Origin: Rhodococcus spelaei
GTDB taxonomy: Bacteria; Actinomycetota; Actinomycetes; Mycobacteriales; Mycobacteriaceae
Length of the DNA: 64,000 nucleotides
Direction of reading: 5' to 3'
NCBI RefSeq assembly: GCF_006704125.1
Contig: NZ_VIGH01000003.1
Span: 1-64,000 of the forward strand
In this document: piece by piece, positions 9,416-17,323 of the stretch
How the letters are laid out: every line of letters starts with the position of its first letter
Position numbering within the stretch: the first letter of the stretch is position 1
Translations under genes and position numbers: made by a program
The notes under the pieces: model-generated
The model's database searches: none
Seen by the model: only the letters and a program-made list of their open reading frames with translations
What the model was told of the DNA's origin: nothing

Positions 9416-9757
9416 ATGGAACGCATGGATCCGGAGGAGCGCTTCTCCGCGCTGGTCGACCATTTCGAGGGGGCACCCGGTGTCACGGCCCCCGGAGTTG
9501 GCGGCACGCGCGGCTTCGGCTCCGCGGCCCTGAAGGTCAACGGTTCGATATTCGCGATGCTCTCGCACGGCCGACTGGTGGTGAAACTGCCACGCGAGCG
9601 GGTCGTATCGCTGATCGCGGACGGGGTGGGGTCGCCCTACGACGCGGGCAAGGGTGTGCCCATGAAGGAGTGGATGAGCGTAGCCGGCGGCACCGACGAA
9701 TTGTGGCGTGCATTGGGCCGCGAGGCGCTCGACTTCGTCGGCGCGCGGCGCCGTTGA
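9416..9757 (+). CDS. TfoX N-terminal domain-like protein
   Basis: The 113-residue protein (start MERMDPEERFSALVDHF) carries the pattern of the TfoX N-terminal/YjbR-like fold: a first helix followed by GSAALKVNGSIFAMLSHGRLVVKLPRERV and a C-terminal helix DELWRALGREALDFV. The region SLIADGVGSPYDAGKGVPMKEWMSV matches the RxMREW-like segment of this group. ATG 9416 has GGCAGG six nt upstream; ATG 9425 is an alternative. No DNA-binding or enzymatic function has been firmly assigned to this actinobacterial subgroup. It lies between the DoxX gene and the potassium channel, apparently monocistronic. Confidence 0.7.
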   Translation: MERMDPEERFSALVDHFEGAPGVTAPGVGGTRGFGSAALKVNGSIFAMLSHGRLVVKLPRERVVSLIADGVGSPYDAGKGVPMKEWMSVAGGTDELWRALGREALDFVGARRR

Positions 9758-9804
9758 TCGGTCTGGGCCGCCGCGCGTCCGCGGCTCGGTTAGGCTCCCA
9801 GCCG

Positions 9805-9840
9805 ATGTCTGCGAACTGGAAACGCCCTCATGGCCGGTAA
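9805..9840 (+). CDS. Possible leader ORF (11 aa) overlapping the channel gene start
   Basis: An ATG at 9805 lies 8 nt after a TAGGCT -10 hexamer (9791-9796), the spacing seen for leaderless mRNAs in this window. It opens an 11-codon frame, MSANWKRPHGR, that terminates at TAA 9838-9840, eight bases beyond the A of the channel ATG at 9830 and in a different frame. Termination so close to the second start would allow ribosome backtracking and reinitiation, coupling channel synthesis to leader translation. The promoter call and translation are inference only. Confidence 0.35.
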   Translation: MSANWKRPHGR

Positions 9841-10897
9841 ATTGCGTGCGCGCCTGCGGGATCAGGAGAACTTGACCGAGCGACCCGACTTCGCCCTGGT
9901 GAACGTCGTACGGATTCCGGAGTTGGTCCGCAGTCCGTTCCAGATGATCTTCCGGCGCGTGATGATGGCCGTCGCGGTCCTGATGCTCGCAGTCTTCGTC
10001 GTCTACCTCGATCGTGGTGGGTACAAGGACGCGCAGGACAACGAACTGTCGTTCCTGGACTGCCTCTACTATGCGACGGTCTCGCTCTCGACCACCGGCT
10101 ACGGCGACGTCACCCCGATCACCCCGAGCGCTCGACTGATCAACGTCATATTGATCACCCCACTGCGGGTGCTCTTCCTCATCATCCTGATCAGCACCAC
10201 CATGGCCGCGCTCACCGAGCGATCGCGCCAGGCATTCAAGATCCAGCGTTGGAGGCACGCCGTGCGCAATCACACCGTCGTCGTCGGTTACGGCACCAAG
10301 GGCCGGACCGCGGTCGACGCCATGCTCGGTGACGACATCAAGCCGTCCGAGATCGTCGTCGTCGACACGGACCAGACCGCGCTCGACTCCGCCGCGGCGC
10401 TCGGCCTGGTCACCGTGCTCGGTTCGGCAACCAAGTCGGACGTGCTGCGGCTGGCGGGTGTCCAGAACGCGGCCTCGGTCATCGTCGCGACCAACCGCGA
10501 CGACACCGCGGTGCTCGTCACGCTGACCGCGCGCGAGGTCGGGCCGAAGGCGAAGATCGTCGCCGCGATCCGCGAGACCGACAACTCGCACCTGCTGCGT
10601 CAGTCGGGCGCCGACTCGGTGGTGGTCTCCTCGGAGACCGCGGGCCGGCTGCTCGGCATCGCCAGGACCACCCCCACCGTCGTGGAGATGGTCGAGGACC
10701 TGCTCACGCCGGAGGCCGGGTTCGCGATCGCCGAGCGCGAGGTCGAGCGGGACGAGATCGGCGGGTCGCCGCGGCACCTGTCCGACATCGTCCTCGGCGT
10801 CGTGCGTGACGGCCGGCTGGTCCGGGTGGGTTCGCCGGAGGTCGACGCGGTCGAGGAGAACGACCGCCTGCTCTACATCCGCCGCGTCAGCAACTAG
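9830..10897 (+). CDS. Two-TM potassium channel with RCK (TrkA-N) domain
   Basis: The 355-residue protein has a first transmembrane segment (MMAVAVLMLAVFVVYL), a pore helix and the K+ selectivity filter TTGYGD, a second transmembrane segment (LFLIILISTTMAAL), then a cytosolic Rossmann-type RCK domain starting VVVGYGTKGRTAVDAML and a TrkA-C-like end. It is the orthologue by position and layout of Rv3200c. It should form a tetrameric K+ channel gated by a nucleotide or ion bound to the RCK ring. The start has only a weak purine stretch (GGAAACG) upstream. An 11-codon ORF overlaps its start (see 9805-9840). nudC follows after 16 bp. Confidence 0.9.
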   Translation: MAGKLRARLRDQENLTERPDFALVNVVRIPELVRSPFQMIFRRVMMAVAVLMLAVFVVYLDRGGYKDAQDNELSFLDCLYYATVSLSTTGYGDVTPITPSARLINVILITPLRVLFLIILISTTMAALTERSRQAFKIQRWRHAVRNHTVVVGYGTKGRTAVDAMLGDDIKPSEIVVVDTDQTALDSAAALGLVTVLGSATKSDVLRLAGVQNAASVIVATNRDDTAVLVTLTAREVGPKAKIVAAIRETDNSHLLRQSGADSVVVSSETAGRLLGIARTTPTVVEMVEDLLTPEAGFAIAEREVERDEIGGSPRHLSDIVLGVVRDGRLVRVGSPEVDAVEENDRLLYIRRVSN

Positions 10898-10913
10898 TCC
10901 TAGGGTTGCTGAC

Positions 10914-11810
10914 GTGCCTCACTTCGAAATGACCGAACTGCCCCTGCTGTCGCGGTCGGCCCTCGACCGGGCGGAGGAGTTGCGCGGTGACGCGGATGCG
11001 CTGCGCGCCGGCTGGCGCGATGCCTCCGTGCTGCGCGTCAATCATCGCGGACAGGCCCGGATCGAGGGCGCGGAGCTCGTGCTGGAACCGGCCTCGGGCC
11101 TCGGCGATGAGCCGCTACCGGGCGCGGTGTTTCTCGGCCGGCGCGACGGCCGTCACCTGTGGGCGGTGCGGGTCACGGCGCTGACCGGTGAACTCGGTGA
11201 CCTCCGGCTGATCGGGCACCGGCTCGACGATTCGAGCGCGGGCCTACTGACCACGGCCGTCGCGGTGCTGAACTGGCACGACAGTGCCGGTTTCAGTTCG
11301 ATCGACGGCGCGCCGACCACTCCGACGATCTCCGGCTGGTCGCGGCACAGCACCAGCACCGGGCACGAGGAGTTTCCGCGCACCGACCCGGCAGTCATCT
11401 GCCTCGTACACGACGGTGCCGACCGGGTACTCCTGGCACGGGGGCCGAGCTGGCCGGAACGCCGATTCTCCGTGCTCGCCGGCTTCGTGGAGGCGGGCGA
11501 GTCGCTCGAGGCGTGTGTGGCTCGCGAGATCGCCGAGGAGGTCGGGCTTGTGGTCCGGGACGTGCGCTACCTGGGTAGTCAGCCCTGGCCGTTCCCGCGG
11601 TCGGTGATGATCGGTTTCTCCGCGGTCGGTGACCCGGATGCCCCGCTGACCTTCGCGGACGGCGAGATCGTGGAGGCACACTGGTTCGGCCGGGACGAGG
11701 TGCGGGCGGCGCTCGCCGCGGGCGACTGGACCTCGACCTCGGACGCGCGACTGCTCGTCCCGGGTTCGGTGTCCATCGCCCGCGGCATGCTCGAGGCGTG
11801 GGCCAAGTAG
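10914..11810 (+). CDS. nudC: NAD(+)/NADH pyrophosphatase NudC
   Basis: The 298-residue protein contains a complete Nudix box (GFVEAGES-LEACVAREIAEEVGL) and, downstream, the NudC-specific SQPWPFPRS signature that distinguishes NADH pyrophosphatases. The central zinc-ribbon of E. coli NudC is degenerate: the segment SIDGAPTTPTISGWSR that precedes FPRTDPAVICLV holds no zinc-ligand cysteines, as in the mycobacterial orthologue. It hydrolyses NADH/NAD to NMN(H) and AMP and may deNADylate RNA. The chosen GTG at 10914 lies 7 nt after TAGGGT (10901-10906) and has no Shine-Dalgarno, so transcription may start at this gene even though the channel gene is only 16 bp upstream. Confidence 0.92.
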   Translation: MPHFEMTELPLLSRSALDRAEELRGDADALRAGWRDASVLRVNHRGQARIEGAELVLEPASGLGDEPLPGAVFLGRRDGRHLWAVRVTALTGELGDLRLIGHRLDDSSAGLLTTAVAVLNWHDSAGFSSIDGAPTTPTISGWSRHSTSTGHEEFPRTDPAVICLVHDGADRVLLARGPSWPERRFSVLAGFVEAGESLEACVAREIAEEVGLVVRDVRYLGSQPWPFPRSVMIGFSAVGDPDAPLTFADGEIVEAHWFGRDEVRAALAAGDWTSTSDARLLVPGSVSIARGMLEAWAK

Positions 11811-11828
11811 AGGCGTGGGGCCAAGTAG

Positions 11829-12086
11829 TTAGAGACCCAGCGCCTTCTTGACGTCGACGAGGGTCGGGTTCGTGGCGGTGCTGCCGTCGGCGAACTTGAC
11901 GGTCGGGACGACGTGGTTGCCGCCGTTCACGCTGCCGACGAACTCGGCGGAGGCGGGATCGTCCTCGATGTCGATCTCGATGTAGCCGATACCGGACTCG
12001 TCGAGCTGCTTCTTGAGTCGGCGGCAGTACCCGCACCAGGTGGTCGAGTAGATGGTCAGGGCGGTGTCGGTGTCTGTAACGGTCAC
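11829..12086 (-). CDS. Mycoredoxin (CGYC glutaredoxin-like)
   Basis: An 85-residue glutaredoxin-fold protein whose active site is [10 protein letters not shown] (Cys18 and Cys21), with the cis-Pro loop NHVVPTVKF and the GS(T)ATNP region near the end. This is the mycoredoxin-1 type that reduces mycothiol mixed disulfides, the actinobacterial counterpart of glutaredoxin; the orthologue Rv3198A has the same place between nudC and uvrD2. Translation begins at GTG 12086. It is divergent from uvrD2 (81 bp between starts) and convergent with nudC, so it has its own promoter. The cytosolic location is indicated by lack of a signal peptide. Confidence 0.9.
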   Translation of the reverse strand: MTVTDTDTALTIYSTTWCGYCRRLKKQLDESGIGYIEIDIEDDPASAEFVGSVNGGNHVVPTVKFADGSTATNPTLVDVKKALGL

Positions 12087-12167
12087 GGCGCATACAACAC
12101 CACGACCGGCGCGAATTGTTCCGTGCGGCTGCGAGCGCTGTCGGTGGTCCCTGCGATGATGGGTGCC

Positions 12168-14309
12168 ATGTCAGCCGACGCAACAGGACTTGACCCGCAG
12201 CAGTCGGCCGCCGTGCTCGCCCCCCGCGGGCCGGTGTGTGTGCTCGCCGGCGCCGGCACCGGCAAGACACGCACCATCACGCGCCGGATCGCGCACCTCG
12301 TCGCGGGCGGGCACGTCTCCGCCGGGCAGGTGCTCGCGGTCACCTTCACCGCGCGGGCCGCGGGGGAGATGCGGGCGCGGCTGCGCACCCTCGGCATCGG
12401 TGAGGGTGCGAGTCAGGTGCAGGCCCGAACCTTCCACGCCGCGGCGCTGCGGCAGCTGCGCTACTTCTGGCCGCAGGTCGTCGGTGACACCCAGTGGGAC
12501 CTGCTGGACCGCAAGTTCGCGATCGTCGCGCAGGCGGCGAACCGGGTGGGCCTGTCCACCAGTACCGAGAGTGTGCGCGACCTCGCGAGCGAGATCGAGT
12601 GGTCGAAGGCGTCCCTGATCGCGCCCGAGGACTACCCGGTCGCGGCGGCCCGGACCCGGCGCGAACCGCCCGCGGACGCGAGCAAGGTCGCCGACGTCTA
12701 CGCCGCCTACGAGGCGCTCAAGGTTCGCGACGGCGCCATGCTGCTGGACTTCGACGACCTGTTGCTGCACACCGCGGCGGCGCTGGAAGAGCACTCGACC
12801 GTCGCCGAGGAATTCCGGGACCGCTACCGCTGCTTCGTCGTCGACGAGTACCAGGACGTGACGCCCCTGCAGCAGCGGGTGCTGGACGCGTGGCTCGGCG
12901 AACGCGACGACCTGACCGTCGTCGGCGACGCGAACCAGACCATCTACTCCTTCACCGGCGCGACCCCGCGCTACCTGCTGGACTTCTCGCGGCGGTTCCC
13001 CGAGGCCACCGTCGTCCGGCTCGAACGCGACTATCGGTCGACCCCGGAGGTCGTCTCGCTCGCCAACCAGGTGATCGGTGCCGCCCGCGGCCGGATCGCC
13101 GGGACCCGACTGCAGCTGATCGGCCAGCGACCGTCCGGTCCGGAGCCGGAGTTCGCGGAGTTCGACGACGAGCCGGCGGAGGCCGCCGCGGTCGCGAAGT
13201 CGATCGCCAAGCTCATCGCGAACGGCACCCCCGCCGCGGAGATCGCGGTGCTCTACCGGATCAACGCCCAGTCCGAGGTACACGAGCAGGCGCTGACCGA
13301 ACTCGACATCCCGTTCCAGGTCCGTGGCGGGGAGGGGTTCTTCACCCGGCCCGAGGTCCGGCAGGCGGTCTCGGCACTGCGGCAGACGGCGTCGCGGGCG
13401 GATCTGCCCGAGGGGGCCGATCGTGGGCCGGCACTGATCACCCTGGTCAAGGCGGTCCTGGTGCCGATGGGTCTCACCGATGCCGAGCCGGCGGGTGCCC
13501 AGGCGCGGGAACGGTGGGCCTCGCTCGGCGCATTGGTTGCACTGACCGAGGAGTTGCTCACCCACGAGCCGGACCTCGACTTGGCAGGCCTGCTGCGCGA
13601 CCTCGCCGCCCGTGCGGAGGCTCGGCACCCACCGACCGTGCAGGGTGTGACCCTCGCGTCGCTGCACGCGGCCAAGGGCCTCGAGTGGGATGCGGTGTTC
13701 CTGGTCGGGGTCACCGACGGCACGCTGCCGATCGCACACGTGCTCGGCGACAGCAAGAGCGCACCCGACGAGGCCGGCATCGAGGAGGAGCGTCGGCTGC
13801 TGTACGTCGGCGTCACCCGTGCGCGTGAGCACCTGCAGTTGTCGTGGGCGCTGGCCCGCAACGAGGGCGGTCGCAAGTCTCGCCGGCGCTCCCGCTTCCT
13901 GCACGGCCTCGTTCCGGAGGACTCGCCCGCCTCCCGGATCGCGGCGCCCGCGCCGCAGAAGAAGCGACCGCGCTGCCGGGTGTGCGGCAAGCAGCTGCTC
14001 GGCACCGCGGCGACGATGCTCGGGCGTTGCGAGACCTGCCCGTCGAACCTCGACGCCGCGTTGTTCGACGCCCTCAAGGCCTGGCGGTCCGCCAAGTCCA
14101 AGGAGCTGAAGGTCCCGGCGTACGTGGTGTTCAGTGACACCACGCTGACCGCGATCGCCGAGCAACAACCGCGCGACGATCGCGCATTGGTGACGATTCC
14201 GGGGATCGGAGCGAAGAAACTCGAACGGTTCGGAGCGGACGTACTCGCGGTAGTCCGCGGGGATGATCCGGTCGCCACGGCACAGGCGTCGCTCATCGAG
14301 GACGTGTAA
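12168..14309 (+). CDS. uvrD2: UvrD2: superfamily 1 helicase with tetracysteine motif and HRDC domain
   Basis: The 713-residue protein has a complete SF1A core: Q-motif LDPQQSAAV, Walker [12 protein letters not shown], Walker [38 protein letters not shown] and [13 protein letters not shown]. After the core come four cysteines (Cys603, 606, 621, 624) in two CxxC knuckles and a C-terminal HRDC domain ending in [13 protein letters not shown]. This architecture defines UvrD2, an essential helicase in M. tuberculosis, where the zinc knuckle is needed for the duplex-unwinding function and HRDC is dispensable. ATG 12168 is chosen; in-frame ATGs at 12156 and 12159 are alternatives. whiB7 lies downstream on the same strand with its own promoter. 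Confidence 0.94.
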   Translation: MSADATGLDPQQSAAVLAPRGPVCVLAGAGTGKTRTITRRIAHLVAGGHVSAGQVLAVTFTARAAGEMRARLRTLGIGEGASQVQARTFHAAALRQLRYFWPQVVGDTQWDLLDRKFAIVAQAANRVGLSTSTESVRDLASEIEWSKASLIAPEDYPVAAARTRREPPADASKVADVYAAYEALKVRDGAMLLDFDDLLLHTAAALEEHSTVAEEFRDRYRCFVVDEYQDVTPLQQRVLDAWLGERDDLTVVGDANQTIYSFTGATPRYLLDFSRRFPEATVVRLERDYRSTPEVVSLANQVIGAARGRIAGTRLQLIGQRPSGPEPEFAEFDDEPAEAAAVAKSIAKLIANGTPAAEIAVLYRINAQSEVHEQALTELDIPFQVRGGEGFFTRPEVRQAVSALRQTASRADLPEGADRGPALITLVKAVLVPMGLTDAEPAGAQARERWASLGALVALTEELLTHEPDLDLAGLLRDLAARAEARHPPTVQGVTLASLHAAKGLEWDAVFLVGVTDGTLPIAHVLGDSKSAPDEAGIEEERRLLYVGVTRAREHLQLSWALARNEGGRKSRRRSRFLHGLVPEDSPASRIAAPAPQKKRPRCRVCGKQLLGTAATMLGRCETCPSNLDAALFDALKAWRSAKSKELKVPAYVVFSDTTLTAIAEQQPRDDRALVTIPGIGAKKLERFGADVLAVVRGDDPVATAQASLIEDV

Positions 14310-14318
14310 CCGCAGGTC

Positions 14319-14357
14319 AAAAATGGGTTGTGCGGTCCGCGGGAGACCGCATACCCT
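14319..14357 (+). promoter_or_regulatory. WhiB7-type autoregulated promoter of whiB7
   Basis: Ten bases after the uvrD2 stop codon an A-tract (AAAAAT, 14319-14324) sits directly upstream of a -35-like TTGTGC (14328-14333), followed after 18 bp by TACCCT (14352-14357). WhiB7 is known to activate promoters that carry an A/T-rich 3-6 bp element just upstream of the -35, through its AT-hook, together with SigA. The arrangement here matches, which suggests positive autoregulation and a transcript of roughly 390 nt before the whiB7 start. Confidence 0.65.
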
Positions 14358-14443
14358 GGTTTCCGACGCGGTGAGCTTCGGCTTGTCGCAGTGGTACCCC
14401 GAAGGAACGACAGTCCGCACGAACGAGAGGGAGGTGATTGGCC

Positions 14444-14623
14444 ATGATCGATTGGAACGGCAGCGCGCAGGGCGTCGCAGCGACCACTCGTATCGCTCCC
14501 GCCGCTCACCTGCCCGCGGCAGCGTGGTCGGTGGCGCCCAAGCGCGTCGATCGCCATCGCGCAGCAGACGCAGCAGCTCTCTCGTCCGTGCCCAGGAGTA
14601 GACACCGAGTCACCACTCGGTAG
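14444..14623 (+). CDS. Upstream ORF (59 aa) in the whiB7 leader
   Basis: An ATG at 14444 is preceded by an excellent Shine-Dalgarno (GGGAGGTGAT, five bases before the ATG), the strongest ribosome-binding site in the neighbourhood. The frame encodes 59 residues beginning MIDWNGSAQGVAATTRIAP and ends with TAG at 14623, 19 nt before an intrinsic terminator. It has no recognisable domain. Its place and quality of initiation site fit a regulatory leader peptide: whiB7 genes of mycobacteria are induced when ribosome-targeting antibiotics perturb translation of an upstream ORF and thereby relieve transcription termination. The peptide itself need not be stable or functional. Confidence 0.65.
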   Translation: MIDWNGSAQGVAATTRIAPAAHLPAAAWSVAPKRVDRHRAADAAALSSVPRSRHRVTTR

Positions 14624-14641
14624 GAACCTCTCCTTCCTCTC

Positions 14642-14680
14642 GGCCACGGACGCACCAGCGGACCGTGGCCTTTTTGTTTT
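14642..14680 (+). terminator. Intrinsic terminator/attenuator between uORF and whiB7
   Basis: GGCCACGG (14642-14649) and CCGTGGCC (14663-14670) form a perfect 8-bp GC-rich stem with a 13-nt loop, followed at once by TTTTTGTTTT (14671-14680). It is a canonical rho-independent terminator placed inside the transcription unit, 85 bp before the whiB7 start, so it can only act as an attenuator. The T-tract is striking in this GC-rich context. Confidence 0.85.
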
Positions 14681-14755
14681 CGAGCACCCGCTCCAGGCCC
14701 GGCTACAGGTTCGCACCACTTTCCTGTTTCCAATCCAGAGCCAAAGGAGCACGAC

Positions 14756-15049
14756 GTGTCTACCGCGACAGTCGCCAACCCCATCGAGCCGACGGTGATC
14801 CGCCCTGTGCGTCGCGAGTTGCCCTGCCGCGCCGACAACCCCGACCTCTGGTTCGGCGAGACCCCCGCCGAACTCGAGCAGGCCAAGACCCTGTGTGGGC
14901 AGTGCCCGGTCCGCGCCCGCTGCCTCAGCGCCGCGCTCGACCGCGCCGAGCCGTGGGGGGTGTGGGGCGGCGAGATCCTCGAGCAGGGCGTCGTCATCGC
15001 CCGTAAGCGTCCCCGCGGCCGTCCCCGGAAGGTGGCGGTGTGTGCGTGA
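14756..15049 (+). CDS. whiB7: WhiB7, Fe-S redox-responsive activator of intrinsic antibiotic resistance
   Basis: The 97-residue protein has the four Fe-S cysteines of the WhiB family (Cys24, Cys47, Cys50, Cys56), the following G(V/I)WGG turn as EPWGVWGG (65-72), and the WhiB7-specific C-terminal AT-hook RGRPRK (87-92). Translation starts at GTG 14756 behind AAAGGAGC. WhiB7 binds SigA region 4 and activates resistance genes (for example for macrolides, aminoglycosides and tetracyclines) in other Mycobacteriales. It is controlled by the autoregulated promoter, uORF and attenuator listed just upstream. The last 56 bp overlap the 3' end of the convergent exonuclease III gene. Confidence 0.95.
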   Translation: MSTATVANPIEPTVIRPVRRELPCRADNPDLWFGETPAELEQAKTLCGQCPVRARCLSAALDRAEPWGVWGGEILEQGVVIARKRPRGRPRKVAVCA

Positions 15050-15959
15050 GGTCGTAGTCGACGACGACGGCGGCGTGATCGCTCATCCGTCGGTCCGGTG
15101 ACGGTTCGCGGTCGGTGCCCGCGGCGACGGCAGCCCGGGCGAGCCGCGGCGTCGCGAGGTGGTAGTCGATGCGCCAGCCGACGTCGCCGACGAACGACTG
15201 GCCCAGCCACGACCACCAGGTGTACGGCCCGTCGGTGTCCGGATGCCGGCCGCGGACGACGTCGACGAGCGTGCGTGGGGACAGGATCGAGTCGAACCAC
15301 TCACGTTCCTCGGGGAGGAAACCTTCCATCTGGTTGCTGCGCCGCCAGTTCCGTACGTCGTAGCGGGTGTGGGCGATGTTGAGGTCGCCCATGAGCAGAA
15401 ATTCCCGGCCGCGGGCGCGGGCGTCCCGGCGTGAGCGTGTCAGCTGACGTGCGAAGGCGTCGAGGAAGCGCATCTTGCGTTCGTAGCGGGCGCCGCCGTC
15501 CGGCGCCTCCCGCATCCGCCCCGGCTTCTGGAGGTGCGCGGGGAGGCCGCCCTTGGGCAGGTACAGCGAGGCGACCGTGATCGGCGCGTCCGCGAGGTCC
15601 ACCTCGAGGTAGCGGCCCTGATTCGCGAACTCGCGCAGTCCCCGGGCCAGCGGAGTCGGCTCGAGTTCGACTGTGTCGGTGTGAGTTTCACCGGGTGCCC
15701 GCAGCAGTGCGGTGCCGGTCCAGGTGCGCACCGACTCGGGTGCGTGCCGAGTCAGGACGGCGACACCGTTGCGTCCGGCGAGGGTGCCCTCGTCGTAGGC
15801 GAGGTGGTACGGGCCGAACACGCCGTGGGGAATAGCGGATGCCCGGGCCCGGACCTCCTGCAGCGCCACCACATCCGGATCGCGCTCGCGCAGCCACTGT
15901 TCGAATCCCCGTCGCTGCGCAGCTCGGATGCCGTTGACGTTGAAGGTCGCGATCCGCAC
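14994..15959 (-). CDS. xth: Exodeoxyribonuclease III (AP endonuclease, Xth family)
   Basis: The 321-residue protein is an exonuclease-endonuclease-phosphatase fold enzyme with the expected motifs in order: FNVNGIRAA, ALQEVRA, the catalytic LMGDLNIAHT, WRIDYHLAT and the terminal SDHAAVVVDYD. It cleaves 5' of abasic sites and has 3'-5' exonuclease and 3'-phosphatase activity in base excision repair. Start is GTG 15959, with TACACT 8 nt upstream on the minus strand, suggesting a leaderless mRNA. A C-terminal extension of about 16 residues (THTPPPSGDGRGDAYGR) past the catalytic His is encoded antisense to the end of whiB7, giving a 56-bp convergent overlap. Confidence 0.92.
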   Translation of the reverse strand: MRIATFNVNGIRAAQRRGFEQWLRERDPDVVALQEVRARASAIPHGVFGPYHLAYDEGTLAGRNGVAVLTRHAPESVRTWTGTALLRAPGETHTDTVELEPTPLARGLREFANQGRYLEVDLADAPITVASLYLPKGGLPAHLQKPGRMREAPDGGARYERKMRFLDAFARQLTRSRRDARARGREFLLMGDLNIAHTRYDVRNWRRSNQMEGFLPEEREWFDSILSPRTLVDVVRGRHPDTDGPYTWWSWLGQSFVGDVGWRIDYHLATPRLARAAVAAGTDREPSPDRRMSDHAAVVVDYDLTHTPPPSGDGRGDAYGR

Positions 15960-15987
15960 GATCGCACAGTGTAGGTGCAGTGCCGAG

Positions 15988-17316
15988 CTACTCCGCGCGC
16001 CGCACGTCCTCGGTGAAGCCGGGCAGCCACTGCGTCAGGATCCCCATGTACGGCGCCTCGGCGTCGAGTTGGGCGCAGATGCCGACCGAGCCGAGAAGCA
16101 CGCGGAAGATCATCACGTACTCGGCGGGCAGGTTCAGAGCGCGGGCGGTGCGGAACTGGGCGGAGGAGAAGTCGGTTGCCGTGCCGGCCGCACGCTGCAG
16201 CCACGCCCGCGTGAAGTGAAACGACTCGGTGTGGATGGGATCGGTGAAGGGGCGCAGGTAGTTCGCGATCTCCTCGTCGGTCACCTTCTTGCCGGGGAGC
16301 ACGAAACCGTTGGCGCGCAACAGTTCTGTCAGCTCCTCGAAACGTTCCTCGAGCGCCAGCCGGACCATTCGGCCGAGGACCGGGGGCAGCCCGCCGGGCA
16401 TCGGGGCGCACGCGCCGTAGTCGAGCACACCGAGCCGGCCGTCGGCCAGCATCATGAAGTTGCCGGGGTGCGGATCGCTGTGCAGCAGGCCGACCCGCGC
16501 GGGCGAGGCGAAGTGGAACTCGGCGAGCAACGCGCCGGCGTTGTTGCGCTGGTCCACGGTGCCGCCGCTGATGATCGCCGACAGCGGGGTCGCGGACATC
16601 CACTCGGTGATCACCACCTTGGGTGCGCTCGCGATCACCCGCGGGATGGCGAACTTCGCGTCGCCGTCGAACGCCGTCGCGAAGGCGCGCTGGTTGTTCG
16701 CCTCGATGCGGTAGTCCAGTTCGTCCTCGGTCCGTGCGCTCAGTTCGTCGAGGACGGGCTTGACGTCGGCACCCGGCATCACGGAACTGAACAGCCCGGC
16801 GAGCCGGGAGAGCGTCTTCAGGTCCGCGCGCAGCGCCTCGTCCGCCCCCGGGTACTGCACCTTCACCGCCACGTCGCGGCCGTCCGACCACACCGCCCGG
16901 TGCACCTGCCCGATGCTCGCCGAAGCGGTGGGCGCGTCGTCGAAGCTGCTGAAACGCTCCCGCCAGCGGGTGCCGAGCTGCTCGTCGAGGACGCGATGCA
17001 CCTTCCGCGCGGGCAGTGGCGGCGCCTCCGCCTGCAGCTTGGTCAATGCGTCCCGGTAAGGCTCGGCGAACTCCTCCGGGACTGCGGCCTCCATCACGCT
17101 CAGGGCCTGCCCGAGCTTCATCGCGCCACCCTTGAGCTCCCCGAGCACGGTGAACAGCTGCTCGGCGGCCTGCTGAGTCAGTTTCGCGTCGATCTCGTCG
17201 CGGTCCCCACCGGCGAGCTTGCGTCCGAATCCGACCGCCGCGCGCCCGGCGATCCCCAGCGGAATGCTCGCGAGTTTGGCGGTCCGGGCGGAGCTGCGGC
17301 GGGGGATGTCAGGCAC
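15988..17316 (-). CDS. AarF/UbiB (ABC1) family atypical kinase
   Basis: The 442-residue protein shows the diagnostic ABC1 motifs: KLGQALS, the Ala-rich nucleotide loop SASIGQVHRA, AVKVQYPG, the catalytic loop LLHSDPHPGNFM and the metal motif LGVLDYGAC. In ubiquinone-making organisms UbiB supports quinone synthesis; the actinobacterial members (Rv3197 type) lie next to whiB7 and have been implicated in macrolide resistance. Translation starts at GTG 17316; the hexamer CATGAT lies 6 nt upstream. The downstream end is 28 bp from exonuclease III on the same strand. The upstream neighbour on the same strand ends only 7 bp away, so cotranscription from it is also plausible. Confidence 0.88.
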   Translation of the reverse strand: MPDIPRRSSARTAKLASIPLGIAGRAAVGFGRKLAGGDRDEIDAKLTQQAAEQLFTVLGELKGGAMKLGQALSVMEAAVPEEFAEPYRDALTKLQAEAPPLPARKVHRVLDEQLGTRWRERFSSFDDAPTASASIGQVHRAVWSDGRDVAVKVQYPGADEALRADLKTLSRLAGLFSSVMPGADVKPVLDELSARTEDELDYRIEANNQRAFATAFDGDAKFAIPRVIASAPKVVITEWMSATPLSAIISGGTVDQRNNAGALLAEFHFASPARVGLLHSDPHPGNFMMLADGRLGVLDYGACAPMPGGLPPVLGRMVRLALEERFEELTELLRANGFVLPGKKVTDEEIANYLRPFTDPIHTESFHFTRAWLQRAAGTATDFSSAQFRTARALNLPAEYVMIFRVLLGSVGICAQLDAEAPYMGILTQWLPGFTEDVRRAE

Positions 17317-17323
17317 GTCCCCA

